From positions 1 to 64,000 of the forward strand of contig NZ_JAOART010000135.1 of NCBI RefSeq assembly GCF_025210435.1: DNA of 64,000 nucleotides. Reading direction: 5' to 3'. Numbering within the stretch: the stretch's first letter is position 1; each line of letters starts with the position of its first letter. A program made the position numbers and the translations under genes. The DNA comes from Anaeromicrobium sp. Lineage in GTDB: Bacteria; Bacillota; Clostridia; Peptostreptococcales; Thermotaleaceae. Under the pieces are notes generated by a model, which worked only from the letters and a program-made list of their open reading frames with translations, had not been told where the DNA came from and ran no database searches. Shown here piece after piece: positions 53,736-63,411 of this stretch.

Positions 53736-55286
53736 ATGAAGGTTGTAAGTGGAGAAGAGATGAAAAATATTGATAAAATGGCCATGGACAAATATAAGAT
53801 TCCAGGAGTTGTTCTCATGGAAAATGCAGGATTGAAAGTGGTTGAAGAAATATGCAAGTCTTTAGAAAAATATGAAAAAAAAGTGGTTACTATCGTTTGT
53901 GGTACAGGAAATAATGGAGGGGATGGGTTTGTAGTAGCCAGGCATCTAAAGAATATGGGGATACCTATAAACTTATATCTCCTTGGAAATCCAGCTCATA
54001 TAAAGGGCGATGGAAAGATAAACTATGATATAGTATCAAAACTAAACATAGAAATTGGACTTTTAACTACTATTAATATACTAAAGAAATTTTCAGAACA
54101 TGTAAAGAGAAGTTCCATAATAGTAGATGCCATCTTTGGAACGGGACTTAGTCGTCCTATAGATGGGTACATAAAGCAAGTGATAGATATTATAAACACA
54201 TATAGTGATGAAGTTATATCAATAGATATTCCTTCAGGGATTTGCGCAGATAATGGCAGGTTATGTGGTGGTGCCATAAAAGCAAGTAAGACTGTAGTAT
54301 TTCATCTACCTAAGTATGGAAATATATATTATCCAGGTAAGGATTATTGTGGAGAGGTAATTATTAAAAATATAGGAATTCCCAAGGACGTGGAATCGGA
54401 TTTTAACTTAAAGGGAAATTTGATCACTTCTAAATACATAAAAAATAGGATCAAAAAAAGAAATGGAGATACCCACAAGGGTACATATGGAAAGGGATAT
54501 GTCATAGCTGGATCTGTAGGTATGACAGGAGCTGCCATGTTGACCTGTAAGGGGGCTTTAAGAAGTGGTATAGGAATTATAAGGTTAGCCATATCTCAAA
54601 GATTAAATTCTATATTAGAGTCAAGTCTTACAGAAGTCATAACTGTACCCTTATCAGAAACTAAGACGGGTACATTTAGTATAGCTGACATAGAGAAAAT
54701 CATAAAGACTATGGAAGATAGCGATGTGGTAGGAATAGGACCTGGTTGTGGTAAAAGTAGAGAAATAGAAGATTTAATAAGGAATATATTAGAAAGAACT
54801 AATATACCTATTGTAATAGATGCAGATGGATTAAATGCTTTAGCTAGAAGGAAGGGAATGTTATCAGAAATAAAATCCCCTTGTGTAATGACTCCCCATA
54901 TGGGAGAAATGTCTAGACTAACAGATTTGGATATAGAATATATAAAAGAAAATAAGATACAAGTAGTATCTGAGTTTGCTAAAAAGGTCAATTGTGTAGT
55001 AGTTTTAAAGGACTCGAAAACCATAATAGTTAATCCTAAGGGAGAAGTTTTTATAAATACTACGGGAAATCCAGGTATGGCCACAGCAGGAAGTGGAGAT
55101 GTACTTACTGGTATTATTACAGGATTAATAGGTCAAGGATTATCCCCCTTTGAAGCAGCTGTTTGTGGAGTGTATATCCATGGAAGAGCAGGAGATTTTG
55201 CAGCACAAAAGGTAAGTGAATATGGTTTAAATGCCACAGACATAGTAAATGAAATAGGAAGTGTATTTAAAGAATTGTTACTATAA
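53736..55286 (+). CDS. nnrD: Bifunctional NAD(P)H-hydrate epimerase / ADP-dependent dehydratase
   Basis: The 516-residue protein joins both halves of the NAD(P)HX repair system. The N-terminal YjeF_N epimerase (1-215) has GNNGGDGFVVARHLKNMG and IVDAIFGTGLSRP. The C-terminal ribokinase-like dehydratase (225-510) has HKGTYGKGYVIAGSVGMTGAA, GIGPGCGKS, IDADGLNALA, MTPHMGEMSRL and GNPGMATAGSGDVLTGII. It restores hydrated, damaged nicotinamide cofactors. The fusion is standard in Firmicutes. The ATG 53736 follows GTGAGTGTGAGTA, a weak site. The gene is probably in one operon with acpS. Confidence 0.94.
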   Translation: MKVVSGEEMKNIDKMAMDKYKIPGVVLMENAGLKVVEEICKSLEKYEKKVVTIVCGTGNNGGDGFVVARHLKNMGIPINLYLLGNPAHIKGDGKINYDIVSKLNIEIGLLTTINILKKFSEHVKRSSIIVDAIFGTGLSRPIDGYIKQVIDIINTYSDEVISIDIPSGICADNGRLCGGAIKASKTVVFHLPKYGNIYYPGKDYCGEVIIKNIGIPKDVESDFNLKGNLITSKYIKNRIKKRNGDTHKGTYGKGYVIAGSVGMTGAAMLTCKGALRSGIGIIRLAISQRLNSILESSLTEVITVPLSETKTGTFSIADIEKIIKTMEDSDVVGIGPGCGKSREIEDLIRNILERTNIPIVIDADGLNALARRKGMLSEIKSPCVMTPHMGEMSRLTDLDIEYIKENKIQVVSEFAKKVNCVVVLKDSKTIIVNPKGEVFINTTGNPGMATAGSGDVLTGIITGLIGQGLSPFEAAVCGVYIHGRAGDFAAQKVSEYGLNATDIVNEIGSVFKELLL

Positions 55287-55336
55287 ACTATTATTATTAA
55301 TAAAAAAGTAGAATATAAGTGAATGAATCCACGTAG

Positions 55337-55372
55337 AAATTATTAAAAGACTTCTTTGTCTTTTAATAATTT
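55337..55372. promoter_or_regulatory. Perfect 15-bp hairpin before the LolA-like gene
   Basis: AAATTATTAAAAGAC pairs without mismatch with GTCTTTTAATAATTT around TTCTTT. It lies 20 bp upstream of the lipoprotein start codon, close to the ribosome site, and may act as a terminator or as a stabiliser or attenuator for the downstream genes. Confidence 0.55.
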
Positions 55373-55391
55373 TTCACGGGTGATTGGGTGT

Positions 55392-56003
55392 ATGAAGAAG
55401 GTACTATGTATAATAGGTATTTTGTTAATAGGTTTATCAGCTTGCGCAAAGAAAACCGATGAAGAAATATTTTATAGTTCACAAAAAAAATTAAACAAAA
55501 TGGAGAGTTATTCATGTGAAATAGAAATAACATCTATTGGAAATAAAACACCTCAAAAGTACAAAGTAAGGCAATGGTTTAAGAAACCTAATATGTATAA
55601 GTTAGAAGTGATGAAACCTGAAAATTTAAAGGGAAAGACTACTCTTTCAGATGGAGATAAGACCTATATATATCATCCTCAAATAGACCAAATTTGGATG
55701 GTACAAAGAAGTTCCAAGGAAAAGAACCTGTTTTTAGGATACTTTTTAGATAATTGTCTTAAAAGTGAAGATTCTACTATTGGTACAAAGGTTAAAGATC
55801 ATATGGAATATGTGGTTATAGACACTAATATACCAGGAAATCATCCTTATTATTCCAAGGAAAGATTATGGATACATACAAAAAACTTAAAGCCAGCCTA
55901 TTTAGAAATATTTGATAATAAGGGTAATACTAGAATATTTATAGAATATTGTAAGTTTGTCTATGATCCTAAGTTATCTGAGGAATTTTTTCGGATAAAA
56001 TAA
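55392..56003 (+). CDS. LolA-like outer-membrane-lipoprotein-sorting-type lipoprotein
   Basis: The 203-residue protein starts with a lipoprotein signal (MKKVLCIIGILLIGLSAC, lipid-linked Cys18). A half-barrel LolA/LppX-type domain follows, with MESYSCEIEITSIGNKTPQKYKVRQWFKKPNMYKLEV, DGDKTYIYHPQIDQIWMV and a C-terminal IEYCKFVYDPKLSEEFF. Gram-positive members include sporulation-linked YdcC-type proteins anchored outside the membrane. ATG 55392 is chosen because the signal peptide begins there; the frame extends upstream to 55356 through a hairpin. It lies between nnrD and alr, an order shared by many Clostridia. Confidence 0.82.
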   Translation: MKKVLCIIGILLIGLSACAKKTDEEIFYSSQKKLNKMESYSCEIEITSIGNKTPQKYKVRQWFKKPNMYKLEVMKPENLKGKTTLSDGDKTYIYHPQIDQIWMVQRSSKEKNLFLGYFLDNCLKSEDSTIGTKVKDHMEYVVIDTNIPGNHPYYSKERLWIHTKNLKPAYLEIFDNKGNTRIFIEYCKFVYDPKLSEEFFRIK

Positions 56004-56039
56004 AAATGTATTTAAGAAAAGGTGTGGGGGGGCAAACAA

Positions 56040-57200
56040 ATGAGAGATTTAAGTAAACTAAGACCCGTATGGGCAGAAATTAATTTGGATAATTTAAAAT
56101 ACAATATGATGGAAATTAGAAATCGAGTATCAAAGGATACTAAAATCGGTGCAGTCATAAAGGCCGATGGATATGGCCATGGAGCATTAGAAATTGCAGA
56201 TACACTCATAGAAAGTGGTATTGAATATTTTATAGTAGCAACTTTAGGTGAAGCATTAGAATTAAGAGATAAATATGATCAGATACCTATACTTATACTG
56301 GGATATACTCCTAATGAATGTGCTGATGATGTTATTAATAATAATATATGTCAAACCATATATAATTTGGAACAAGGAAAACACTACAACAAAGTGGCAG
56401 AATATTTAGAAAAAAAAGCTCGTTTTCACATTAAAATTGATACGGGAATGGGTAGATTAGGATTTAAACCAAATGAAAGTTCAATAAAAGACATTTTGCA
56501 AATAAGTAGTTTATCCCATGTGGAATTAGAAGGAATATATACTCATTATGCAGTGGCTGATGAAATGGATAAAACCTTTTCGAAGGAACAATTTAATAAG
56601 TTTTTGTATGTGATAGAATCTTTAGAAAAAAATAATGTAAATATAAAAATAAAACATACATCTAATAGTGCAGCCATAATAGATATGGATAGTACTCACT
56701 TAGATATGGTCAGAGCAGGTATTATATTATATGGACTTTATCCATCAGAACATATTCAAAAGAATTTGCTACACATAAAACCTGTTCTCAGTTTAAAAGC
56801 TAAAATTAGCCATGTTAAGGTTATAGATAAGGGGGAGACTGTGGGCTATGGACGTAAATATGAAGCCATGGGTAAAACTAAAATTGCCACAATACCCATT
56901 GGATATGGAGATGGATTTACTAGGATGTTATCAGGAAAGGCTAATGTATTGATAAAAGGTAAGTTGGCTCCTATTGTAGGGAGAATATGTATGGACCAAT
57001 GTATGGTAGATGTGTCTTCTATTGAAAATGTAAGAGTAGGAGATGAAGTAGTATTAATAGGAAGTTCAGGTAGAAATTACATAAGTGTAGATAATATTGC
57101 ACAAAGTTTAGATACTATAAACTATGAGGTTGTATGTATGATAAATAAAAGAGTTCCCAGGGTATATAAAAGTGAAAATAAGGTTATTCATATAAAATGA
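56040..57200 (+). CDS. alr: Alanine racemase
   Basis: The 386-residue PLP enzyme makes D-alanine for peptidoglycan. The PLP lysine is Lys41 in GAVIKADGYGHG. Further motifs are HIKIDTGMGRLGF, VRAGIILYGLYPS, the catalytic tyrosine in GETVGYGRKY, IPIGYGDGF and GRICMDQCMVDV. Length and domain order (TIM barrel then beta domain) are normal. ATG 56040 lies 7-8 bp after a G-rich site (GTGTGGGGGGG); a GTG 6 codons upstream is less likely. It precedes the ndoAI-ndoA pair as in Bacillus subtilis. Confidence 0.96.
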   Translation: MRDLSKLRPVWAEINLDNLKYNMMEIRNRVSKDTKIGAVIKADGYGHGALEIADTLIESGIEYFIVATLGEALELRDKYDQIPILILGYTPNECADDVINNNICQTIYNLEQGKHYNKVAEYLEKKARFHIKIDTGMGRLGFKPNESSIKDILQISSLSHVELEGIYTHYAVADEMDKTFSKEQFNKFLYVIESLEKNNVNIKIKHTSNSAAIIDMDSTHLDMVRAGIILYGLYPSEHIQKNLLHIKPVLSLKAKISHVKVIDKGETVGYGRKYEAMGKTKIATIPIGYGDGFTRMLSGKANVLIKGKLAPIVGRICMDQCMVDVSSIENVRVGDEVVLIGSSGRNYISVDNIAQSLDTINYEVVCMINKRVPRVYKSENKVIHIK

Positions 57201-57228
57201 TGAAAAAAAGTATAAAAAAGTAGTCATA

Positions 57229-57258
57229 TTGACACACTTATAATGAATATTATATAAT
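57229..57258 (+). promoter_or_regulatory. Promoter of the ndoAI-ndoA operon
   Basis: TTGACA (57229-57234) and TATAAT (57253-57258), both perfect, are 18 bp apart. The leader of about 75 nt is AT-rich. Confidence 0.75.
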
Positions 57259-57340
57259 TGAGTATATATTTGAGTAAATATTATTTGTATATAATATAAA
57301 TATTAAAATAAACATGTTGCTTACTGCAGGAGGTGTGGAT

Positions 57341-57616
57341 GTGGCTGAGTCAAAGCGCATAATGATCAGCTTACCTAATAGCTTACTACAAGAGGTGGAT
57401 CATCTTGTAGAAATGGAGAAGAGAAATAGAAGTGAATTTATAAGAGAAGCTATGAAATTATATATTCGGGAGAGAAGAAAAATACAGATAAGAGAAAATA
57501 TGAAAAAAGGCTACAGAGAAATGGGCGCTATGAATCTAGCTTTATCTGAAGTTGGACTGGATTTAGATATGAATGCTCTTAAGAGATATGAAGAAAAGTT
57601 AGCGGAGTGTGAGTAA
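57341..57616 (+). CDS. ndoAI: EndoAI antitoxin (ribbon-helix-helix, MazE-like)
   Basis: The 91-residue protein has the ribbon-helix-helix start [19 protein letters not shown], then [25 protein letters not shown]-terminal toxin-binding tail includes [20 protein letters not shown]. It matches Bacillus EndoAI in length and layout. The GTG at 57341 is used because AGGAGGTG sits 6-7 bp upstream; an ATG at 57314 would place the ribosome site inside the gene. It should neutralise EndoA and autoregulate the operon. It ends 1 bp before the toxin start. Confidence 0.93.
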   Translation: MAESKRIMISLPNSLLQEVDHLVEMEKRNRSEFIREAMKLYIRERRKIQIRENMKKGYREMGAMNLALSEVGLDLDMNALKRYEEKLAECE

Positions 57617-57617
57617 T

Positions 57618-57968
57618 GTGATTATTAAAAGAGGAGATATTTTTTATGCAGACTTAAGTCCGGTTGTAGGCTCTGAACAGGGGGGCGTTCGTCCTGTTTT
57701 AGTGGTCCAAAATAACGTGGGAAACAAATATAGCCCTACAATTATTGTAGCGGCTATAACCTCACAAATTAATAAGGCAAAGCTCCCAACACACATAGAA
57801 ATTAATGCGTCTGAATATGGCCTTCCAAAGGATTCGGTAGTGTTATTAGAACAAATACGGACTATAGACAAAAAGAGGCTAAGGGAAAAAATTGGTCATT
57901 CTGATGAAGATATGATGAGCAAAGTGGACGAAGGCTTAATGATAAGTTTTGGCTTGGTAGATTTTTAA
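57618..57968 (+). CDS. ndoA: EndoA/MazF-type mRNA interferase toxin
   Basis: The 116-residue protein matches Endo[32 protein letters not shown] carries the catalytic Arg of the GGVRP loop, IIVAAITSQ the conserved Thr, and [16 protein letters not shown] the dimer strand. It cuts single-stranded mRNA, at UACAU in the Bacillus enzyme. I chose GTG 57618, giving the same 116-residue length as the Bacillus protein, with GGAG about 10 bp upstream; GTG 57609 is too close to that site. The alr-ndoAI-ndoA order matches Bacillus, but no rsbRST genes follow. Confidence 0.95.
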   Translation: MIIKRGDIFYADLSPVVGSEQGGVRPVLVVQNNVGNKYSPTIIVAAITSQINKAKLPTHIEINASEYGLPKDSVVLLEQIRTIDKKRLREKIGHSDEDMMSKVDEGLMISFGLVDF

Positions 57969-58045
57969 ATAATAGAGGTTTTGTGGTAAAATATAAAATA
58001 AGAAGTAACTATATTTACTAGACTTATTTTATAAAGGAGTATCAT

Positions 58046-58525
58046 ATGAAAAATAATCTATTATTAATGATCATGTCCATTTGTATTTTGTTTTTATTAT
58101 CACCCATAAGTAAGGCTAATAGTGTTATGCCTGGGTCGGAAGATGACCCTTTAGTAACACAAACTTATGTGGAGATGAGAAATTCCCAATTAAAATATTA
58201 TGTGGACGAAAAGTTATCACAAATATCTCAAAATAATGGGGCTGGCCAAACTACATATCCTGTATTTGAAGTGATTGAAACTTACAGTGGACAAAAAATT
58301 ATAGCAGGAGCAAGTACTGAGTTAATTGTACGTTCAGGAAGTGCAACGGCAATTGGAAGTGCTTCTGGTGGTGTCTTAGATTTGATTTCTGGAGTGGACT
58401 TACAAACAGGGCAAAATGTACCACTTAATCACCTTTTGTTATTTCCAAGGGACGATGGAAGGGGAATTGCTGTAGGTCAAGATAAAACCTATATATTAAT
58501 AAAAGGACCATATGAGATCAAATAA
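58046..58525 (+). CDS. Secreted protein of unknown function, conserved-type N-terminal motif
   Basis: The 159-residue protein has a cleavable signal peptide (MKNNLLLMIMSICILFLLSP, then a KAN cleavage region). Next comes PGSEDDPLVTQTYVEMRNSQL, a short helical stretch, and a beta-rich C-terminal domain with VIETYSGQKIIAGASTELIVRSGSA and PLNHLLLFPRDDGRGI. I recall similar proteins near alr/ndoA or envelope genes in other Clostridia, all uncharacterised. It has no lipobox, so it should be released or wall-associated. AAAGGAGTATCAT precedes the ATG, and a terminator closes the gene. Confidence 0.7.
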   Translation: MKNNLLLMIMSICILFLLSPISKANSVMPGSEDDPLVTQTYVEMRNSQLKYYVDEKLSQISQNNGAGQTTYPVFEVIETYSGQKIIAGASTELIVRSGSATAIGSASGGVLDLISGVDLQTGQNVPLNHLLLFPRDDGRGIAVGQDKTYILIKGPYEIK

Positions 58526-58573
58526 AAAGTCTTATTTCTTATAGGTTATAAACTAGACTTTTAAATTAAAATA

Positions 58574-58597
58574 AAAGCGCTCAGGCGCTTTTTTTAC
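58574..58597 (+). terminator. Terminator before murJ
   Basis: AAAGCGC pairs with GCGCTTT around TCAG, followed by a T-run. It isolates the secreted-protein gene from murJ. Confidence 0.85.
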
Positions 58598-58614
58598 TTG
58601 TGGCGGAGGAAATT

Positions 58615-60174
58615 ATGGATAATTATAAAAAAACTGCAAAAACCATTTTAATGGTAATAATACTGAGTTTTTCAGCAAAGTTTATGGGCTTTTTAAGGGA
58701 TGCTCTAATAGGAAGCCAATTTGGCGCAAATAAAGAATCAGATGCATATCTAATAGCCTTAAATTGTACATCAATAGTATTTGTAAGTATAGGAAGTGCC
58801 CTTATAACAGGCGTAATTCCCATTGTAATAGGGGAGATGAAAAAGGGAAAAAAGCATGCCTTTTATTTTATAAATAATCTTTTAAATATACTTATTTTAA
58901 TATCAGCCCTATTGTCTAGTTTAGGAATAATATTTTCCAGGGAAATAATGACTGTAGTGGCAACGGGATTTGACGAAGAAAAATTGAATTTAAGCATCCA
59001 GCTAGTCAGGATCATGTATCCCGTATTAATATGTATTTCTATAACCTATATGTTTGTGGCCATGCTTCAATCATTAGAAAGGTTTAAAGTCACATCCTTA
59101 ATTAGCTTTCCTGCTAATATTATTAGTATATTCTATCTCATGTTTTTATCTAAAACATATGGAGTTAAGGGCTTGGCCATAATAACATTAATTGGATGGG
59201 TATTTCAATTTTTAGTACAAGTACCTTTCTTGTTAAAGGAAGGGTATACATATAGATTTAAAATAGACTTTAAAGATGAAAATATAAAAAGGGTATTTAA
59301 AGTATTAGTACCTATGATTATAGTGGCATCTTCCATACAAATGAACATATTAATAGATGAAAAGTATGCATCCCTATTAAAAGACGGGACTGTTTCTTAT
59401 ATACACTATGGAAATACATTATATCAGGCCATAGCCACTACTACCATATTGGGAATTAGTATGGTTGTATTTCCTAAATTTGCTCAAATGTCAATTGAGT
59501 TAAAGGACAGGGAGTATTCAGAATTTGTATCAAAGGTCCTAGGAGTAATTGTATTTGTGTTAATACCCGTTAGTCTAGGAATTATAGTTCTTAGGAATGA
59601 AATAATAGGCATCGTTTATGAAAGGGGAGCCTTTGGAAAAGAAGATACCCTAATAGCAGGAATGGTTTTTGCCAGTTATTCCCTAGGAACACTATTTTTA
59701 GGTATACAAGATTTGGTTAATAAGGCTTTCTATGCAAAAAATAATGTATTTAGTCCCATGAAAGTAAGTTTAGTAGTAATTCTTTTAAATATAATACTAA
59801 ATGTTACTAGTGTGGAATCCCATGGGGTGGTAGGGCTTGCCATAAGCACTTCAATAAGTATGATAATAGGTACCCTTTTATTAATATATGAATTTATGAA
59901 AAAAATAAACTATTTAAATATTAAAGGAATAATGGTCACACTCTTTAAAAGTTTACTTGCAGCAGGCATAATGTTTATGGTAGTGACTGTGGTGAAAAAT
60001 GGATTGTATTTATATGTTCATAAAAACTCATTATTGTATAAATTTTTAGTAGTAGGTATAATTACTATTGCGGGTACAATCACCTATGCAGTAGCTTCCA
60101 TAAAGTTAAATATAAAAGAAGCTATTTATATATATAATGACTTTTTAAAAGGGAGATTTAAGAAACTAACTTAA
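58615..60174 (+). CDS. murJ: Lipid II flippase MurJ/MviN family
   Basis: The 519-residue protein has about 14 membrane segments and the MurJ pattern. The N-terminal SAKFMGFLRDALIGSQFGANKESDAYLIA includes the essential Arg of the cavity. GVKGLAIITLIGW and NKAFYAKNNVFSPMKVSLVVILLNIILN lie further on. It moves lipid-linked peptidoglycan precursor, or a related polymer unit, across the membrane. ATG 58615 follows GCGGAGGAAATT; the frame extends five codons upstream through the ribosome site. Its place before DUF5693, csaB and tagA suggests an envelope-polymer operon. Confidence 0.92.
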   Translation: MDNYKKTAKTILMVIILSFSAKFMGFLRDALIGSQFGANKESDAYLIALNCTSIVFVSIGSALITGVIPIVIGEMKKGKKHAFYFINNLLNILILISALLSSLGIIFSREIMTVVATGFDEEKLNLSIQLVRIMYPVLICISITYMFVAMLQSLERFKVTSLISFPANIISIFYLMFLSKTYGVKGLAIITLIGWVFQFLVQVPFLLKEGYTYRFKIDFKDENIKRVFKVLVPMIIVASSIQMNILIDEKYASLLKDGTVSYIHYGNTLYQAIATTTILGISMVVFPKFAQMSIELKDREYSEFVSKVLGVIVFVLIPVSLGIIVLRNEIIGIVYERGAFGKEDTLIAGMVFASYSLGTLFLGIQDLVNKAFYAKNNVFSPMKVSLVVILLNIILNVTSVESHGVVGLAISTSISMIIGTLLLIYEFMKKINYLNIKGIMVTLFKSLLAAGIMFMVVTVVKNGLYLYVHKNSLLYKFLVVGIITIAGTITYAVASIKLNIKEAIYIYNDFLKGRFKKLT

Positions 60175-60188
60175 AGGAAGTGATAAAC

Positions 60189-62321
60189 TTGAAAAAAAAT
60201 CCTTTTATTATAGGAGTGTTAATAGTAAGTATACTAGGATCCATGTTTGTAGCAATGGCTAGAATTAACACGGAAAAGGAAAATAAATATGTGGATGTAA
60301 TATTAGACTATAGTGAAATGAATAAAATGGCTAAGCAGTCGGAAAAAGATTTAAAGTGGTGGTTTGGGAAGCTGAAAAATTTAGGTGTTTATGGAGTGGC
60401 TATTAATGAAGAATCTATAAATTCCATGATAAGAGAAGGAAAAAATATAAAAGCTGAAATGATAGGGAATATAATAGAAAAGGAAAATTGGGAAGAGAAT
60501 TATCCAGATAGTCTATTGGCCCTTATAAAAAAAAGGGACCATATATATGATGTATTATTATATACAGATAGTGAAACAAACTATCTTTTTGTAAAAGAGG
60601 GTCTTATTACTAGATACGGGAAAGAAAAGTTTTGGACCTTTAAGGATGATGGAAAGTATTATATATATATGGATGGTAGAGTTGATGAAGCCCTATATAC
60701 AAAGGATATAGAACTGATAGATTATGAGGATAAAGTTTTTAAACAAAAGGGGAAGCTTTATTCTACAAAAGTCCTTAATATGGGACTTGGACTAGATGAA
60801 AATAAGGTAAACTTCATAAAGGAAGCAGGTCTTAAGGTTATTCCTAGACCCATGTACTATGAAATCTGGGGGAATGGAAAAACTGTACATAATATTCTTA
60901 GTCAATATGAAGAGTTACATGTGGTACCTAAATATATGATATTTGCAGGGTCTGAAGTATTGGGATATAAAGAACATATGGATGAAACTGCTAAATATAT
61001 GAAAGAAAATAATATTTTAGTAGGTATGATAGAATCGGGAGTTCAAAGGGAACATATAAAACAAAAGGGATTGTATGAACTAGTAGAGAAGATGAATTAT
61101 GATGCCACAAGGGTTTTCACCATCTGGCCTTACATACAAGAAAGGTACAAGTATTACAACTATGAAGGTGCAGAAGAAATAGAAAATACTTTAAATCGTG
61201 CCATAACAGAAAGAAATATAAGACTTATTTATTTTAAGCCTTTCAAATATAGTGCGTCAAAATATGTAACAGAATATGATGCCTATGAGGACATGTTTAA
61301 GAGATTTAAAAGAAGACTTAGTAAGAGTAATTTAGAAATAGGAAGGGTAGTTCCTATGAAAGAAAGACATGTTCGCGTTAGATATAAATTTTTAATAGGA
61401 TTAGGAATAGTATCAGGAACTATATTATTACTTAATAATTTAATAGAAACTAAGAAGAAGTATCAATACATTTTATTTGGACTAGGAAGTGCATGTGTAT
61501 TATTACTTACTAGAATATCTTTAGGAGAAAAAATATTGGCTATGATGGCTGCTGTTATATTCCCATCCTTAAGTGTAACCTATATGATGAAAAGATGGAA
61601 AGAATATAATAATAAGGTAATCAGGGATAATAAGAAAATTATTGTTTTAGGTATAAAAACCCTAGTGGTTGGAAGTTGTATTTCACTAATAGGCGCTTTT
61701 ATGATAGGTGCAATTTTATCAGATATTAAATATATCCTTGAAATGGATATTTATAGGGGTGTTAAGTTTAGTCAACTTGTTCCCATATTAATAATGAGTA
61801 TAGCCTATTTGATTTATTTTGGATATAAGAGAGGCGAAAATGAAAAAAGTATACTACCTATTAGAGATATAAGGCGACTATTTTTAGAAGATATAAAAGT
61901 AATATATGTAATTATGGGAGTAGTAGTATTAATTGTAGGATATATATATATGGCAAGAACTGGCCATGAAAGTAATGTACAGCCATCTACCTTAGAGATG
62001 ATATTTAGAAATATATTGGAAGAAAAATTAATAGCAAGACCTAGAAATAAGGAATTCTTAGGTGCTTTTCCAGCAGTTATAGTGTGTACCTATGCAGCAT
62101 GCAAGAGATACAATACGTTAATATACTTATCTGCATTAGCCGTTATAATAGGACAAACTTCCATAGTAAATACTTTTTGCCATTTAAGAACGCCAATGCT
62201 AATGTCCATAATTAGAACTATTTATTCTTTAGGATTTGGTATTCTTTTAGGAATAGTATATATGATTGCTTTAGAAATTATAATACAGATAGGTAAGAAA
62301 TTGAGGGGATTGAATGTGTAG
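60189..62321 (+). CDS. DUF5693-family polytopic membrane protein
   Basis: The 710-residue protein has an N-terminal anchor (about 5-25). A large extracytoplasmic domain follows (about 30-390) with KLKNLGVYGVAINEESI, VIPRPMYYEIWGNGK and GMIESGVQREHIKQKGL. Then come about seven to nine membrane helices (about 400-700). The soluble part is likely a barrel related to polysaccharide-processing enzymes; the family (DUF5693) is uncharacterised but recurs next to csaB in S-layer-bearing Firmicutes. The TTG at 60189 is preferred because AAAGGAAGTGAT precedes it. It overlaps csaB by 8 bp, so coupled expression and a role in anchoring-polymer synthesis or pyruvylation are likely. Confidence 0.8.
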   Translation: MKKNPFIIGVLIVSILGSMFVAMARINTEKENKYVDVILDYSEMNKMAKQSEKDLKWWFGKLKNLGVYGVAINEESINSMIREGKNIKAEMIGNIIEKENWEENYPDSLLALIKKRDHIYDVLLYTDSETNYLFVKEGLITRYGKEKFWTFKDDGKYYIYMDGRVDEALYTKDIELIDYEDKVFKQKGKLYSTKVLNMGLGLDENKVNFIKEAGLKVIPRPMYYEIWGNGKTVHNILSQYEELHVVPKYMIFAGSEVLGYKEHMDETAKYMKENNILVGMIESGVQREHIKQKGLYELVEKMNYDATRVFTIWPYIQERYKYYNYEGAEEIENTLNRAITERNIRLIYFKPFKYSASKYVTEYDAYEDMFKRFKRRLSKSNLEIGRVVPMKERHVRVRYKFLIGLGIVSGTILLLNNLIETKKKYQYILFGLGSACVLLLTRISLGEKILAMMAAVIFPSLSVTYMMKRWKEYNNKVIRDNKKIIVLGIKTLVVGSCISLIGAFMIGAILSDIKYILEMDIYRGVKFSQLVPILIMSIAYLIYFGYKRGENEKSILPIRDIRRLFLEDIKVIYVIMGVVVLIVGYIYMARTGHESNVQPSTLEMIFRNILEEKLIARPRNKEFLGAFPAVIVCTYAACKRYNTLIYLSALAVIIGQTSIVNTFCHLRTPMLMSIIRTIYSLGFGILLGIVYMIALEIIIQIGKKLRGLNV

Positions 62322-63411
62322 GATAACTATTTCAGGATATTATGGATTTAATAATATTGGGGATGAAGCCATATTAGTATCCATAATTAATAGGCTGAAA
62401 AAGAGGATAGATAAGGTAGACGTGACAGTTTTGTCTGCTAATCCTCATATGACTAGTAAAAAGCATGGTGTTAGTGCTGTAGACAGAAAGTCATTAAAGG
62501 GAGTCTTTAGTGCCATAAAAGATTGTGATTTATTCATAAGTGGAGGCGGAAGCCTCCTTCAAGATGTGACTAGTAGAAGGAGTATCATATACTATCTAGT
62601 AATTATGTTTATAAGTCTTATCTTGAGAAAAAAAGTATTAATATATTCTCAAGGTATAGGTCCTATTAATACTACTTCTAATAGGATATTTACCAAATTC
62701 ATATTAAACATGGTAGAAGCCATAACTGTAAGGGATGAGAAATCTAAAAAAGAATTAATAGATATGGGAGTAAATAAGCCACCCATATTTGTTACTGCCG
62801 ATCCAGTAATAGGGTTAGATAAGGGAGATTTAGACTTTGGTGGAAAAATAATAAAAGAAGAAAATAGGAATAATAATAAAATTATAGGATTTGCCATGCG
62901 TGGATGGCGAGATAATGTGGAGTTTAATAATAAAATATGTAAAGTGGCAGATCGGGTAATAAATGAATTAGGCTATGGGGTTGCCTTTATACCATTTCAT
63001 TATGGAGAAGATATAAAAATAATGGACCATATTGAAGCAAATATGGAAAATAAGGCTATTTTCATAAGAAAAAGGTATGAAATTATTGAGATTCTTAGTA
63101 TTATAGGAAATTTTAACCTTTTAGTAGGTGTGAGGTTACATTCCCTAATATTTGGTGCTGTAATGAATACGCCTATTATAGGCATATCCTATGATCCTAA
63201 AATTAATAGTTTTATGGATTCCATTAATTTAGATACCTGTGGAGTTGTTAAGGATCTAGACGAAGATGCTTTGTTTTTAGAAATAAGGTCAAAGCTAGAT
63301 AACCTAGAAGAAGAAAAATCTAATCTCTATGATAACGTGGAGAAGATAAAGGGTGATTTGAAGATCAATGATGAGGTGGTACAAAAGTTGATTAAAGGAG
63401 AAAAAATATGA
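62314..63411 (+). CDS. csaB: Polysaccharide pyruvyl transferase CsaB
   Basis: The 365-residue enzyme adds ketal pyruvate to the secondary cell-wall polymer that S-layer homology domains bind. Visible features are ISGYYGFNNIGDEAIL at the N-terminus and LFISGGGSLLQDVTSRRSI (near 70-88). VLIYSQGIGPI and VTADPVIGL are followed by the C-terminal LLVGVRLHSLIFGA and GISYDPKI, with the catalytic-region His in VRLHS. ATG 62314 overlaps the DUF5693 gene, and the stop overlaps the next ATG (ATGA). This implies an S-layer or SLH-protein-bearing envelope. Confidence 0.94.
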   Translation: MCRITISGYYGFNNIGDEAILVSIINRLKKRIDKVDVTVLSANPHMTSKKHGVSAVDRKSLKGVFSAIKDCDLFISGGGSLLQDVTSRRSIIYYLVIMFISLILRKKVLIYSQGIGPINTTSNRIFTKFILNMVEAITVRDEKSKKELIDMGVNKPPIFVTADPVIGLDKGDLDFGGKIIKEENRNNNKIIGFAMRGWRDNVEFNNKICKVADRVINELGYGVAFIPFHYGEDIKIMDHIEANMENKAIFIRKRYEIIEILSIIGNFNLLVGVRLHSLIFGAVMNTPIIGISYDPKINSFMDSINLDTCGVVKDLDEDALFLEIRSKLDNLEEEKSNLYDNVEKIKGDLKINDEVVQKLIKGEKI

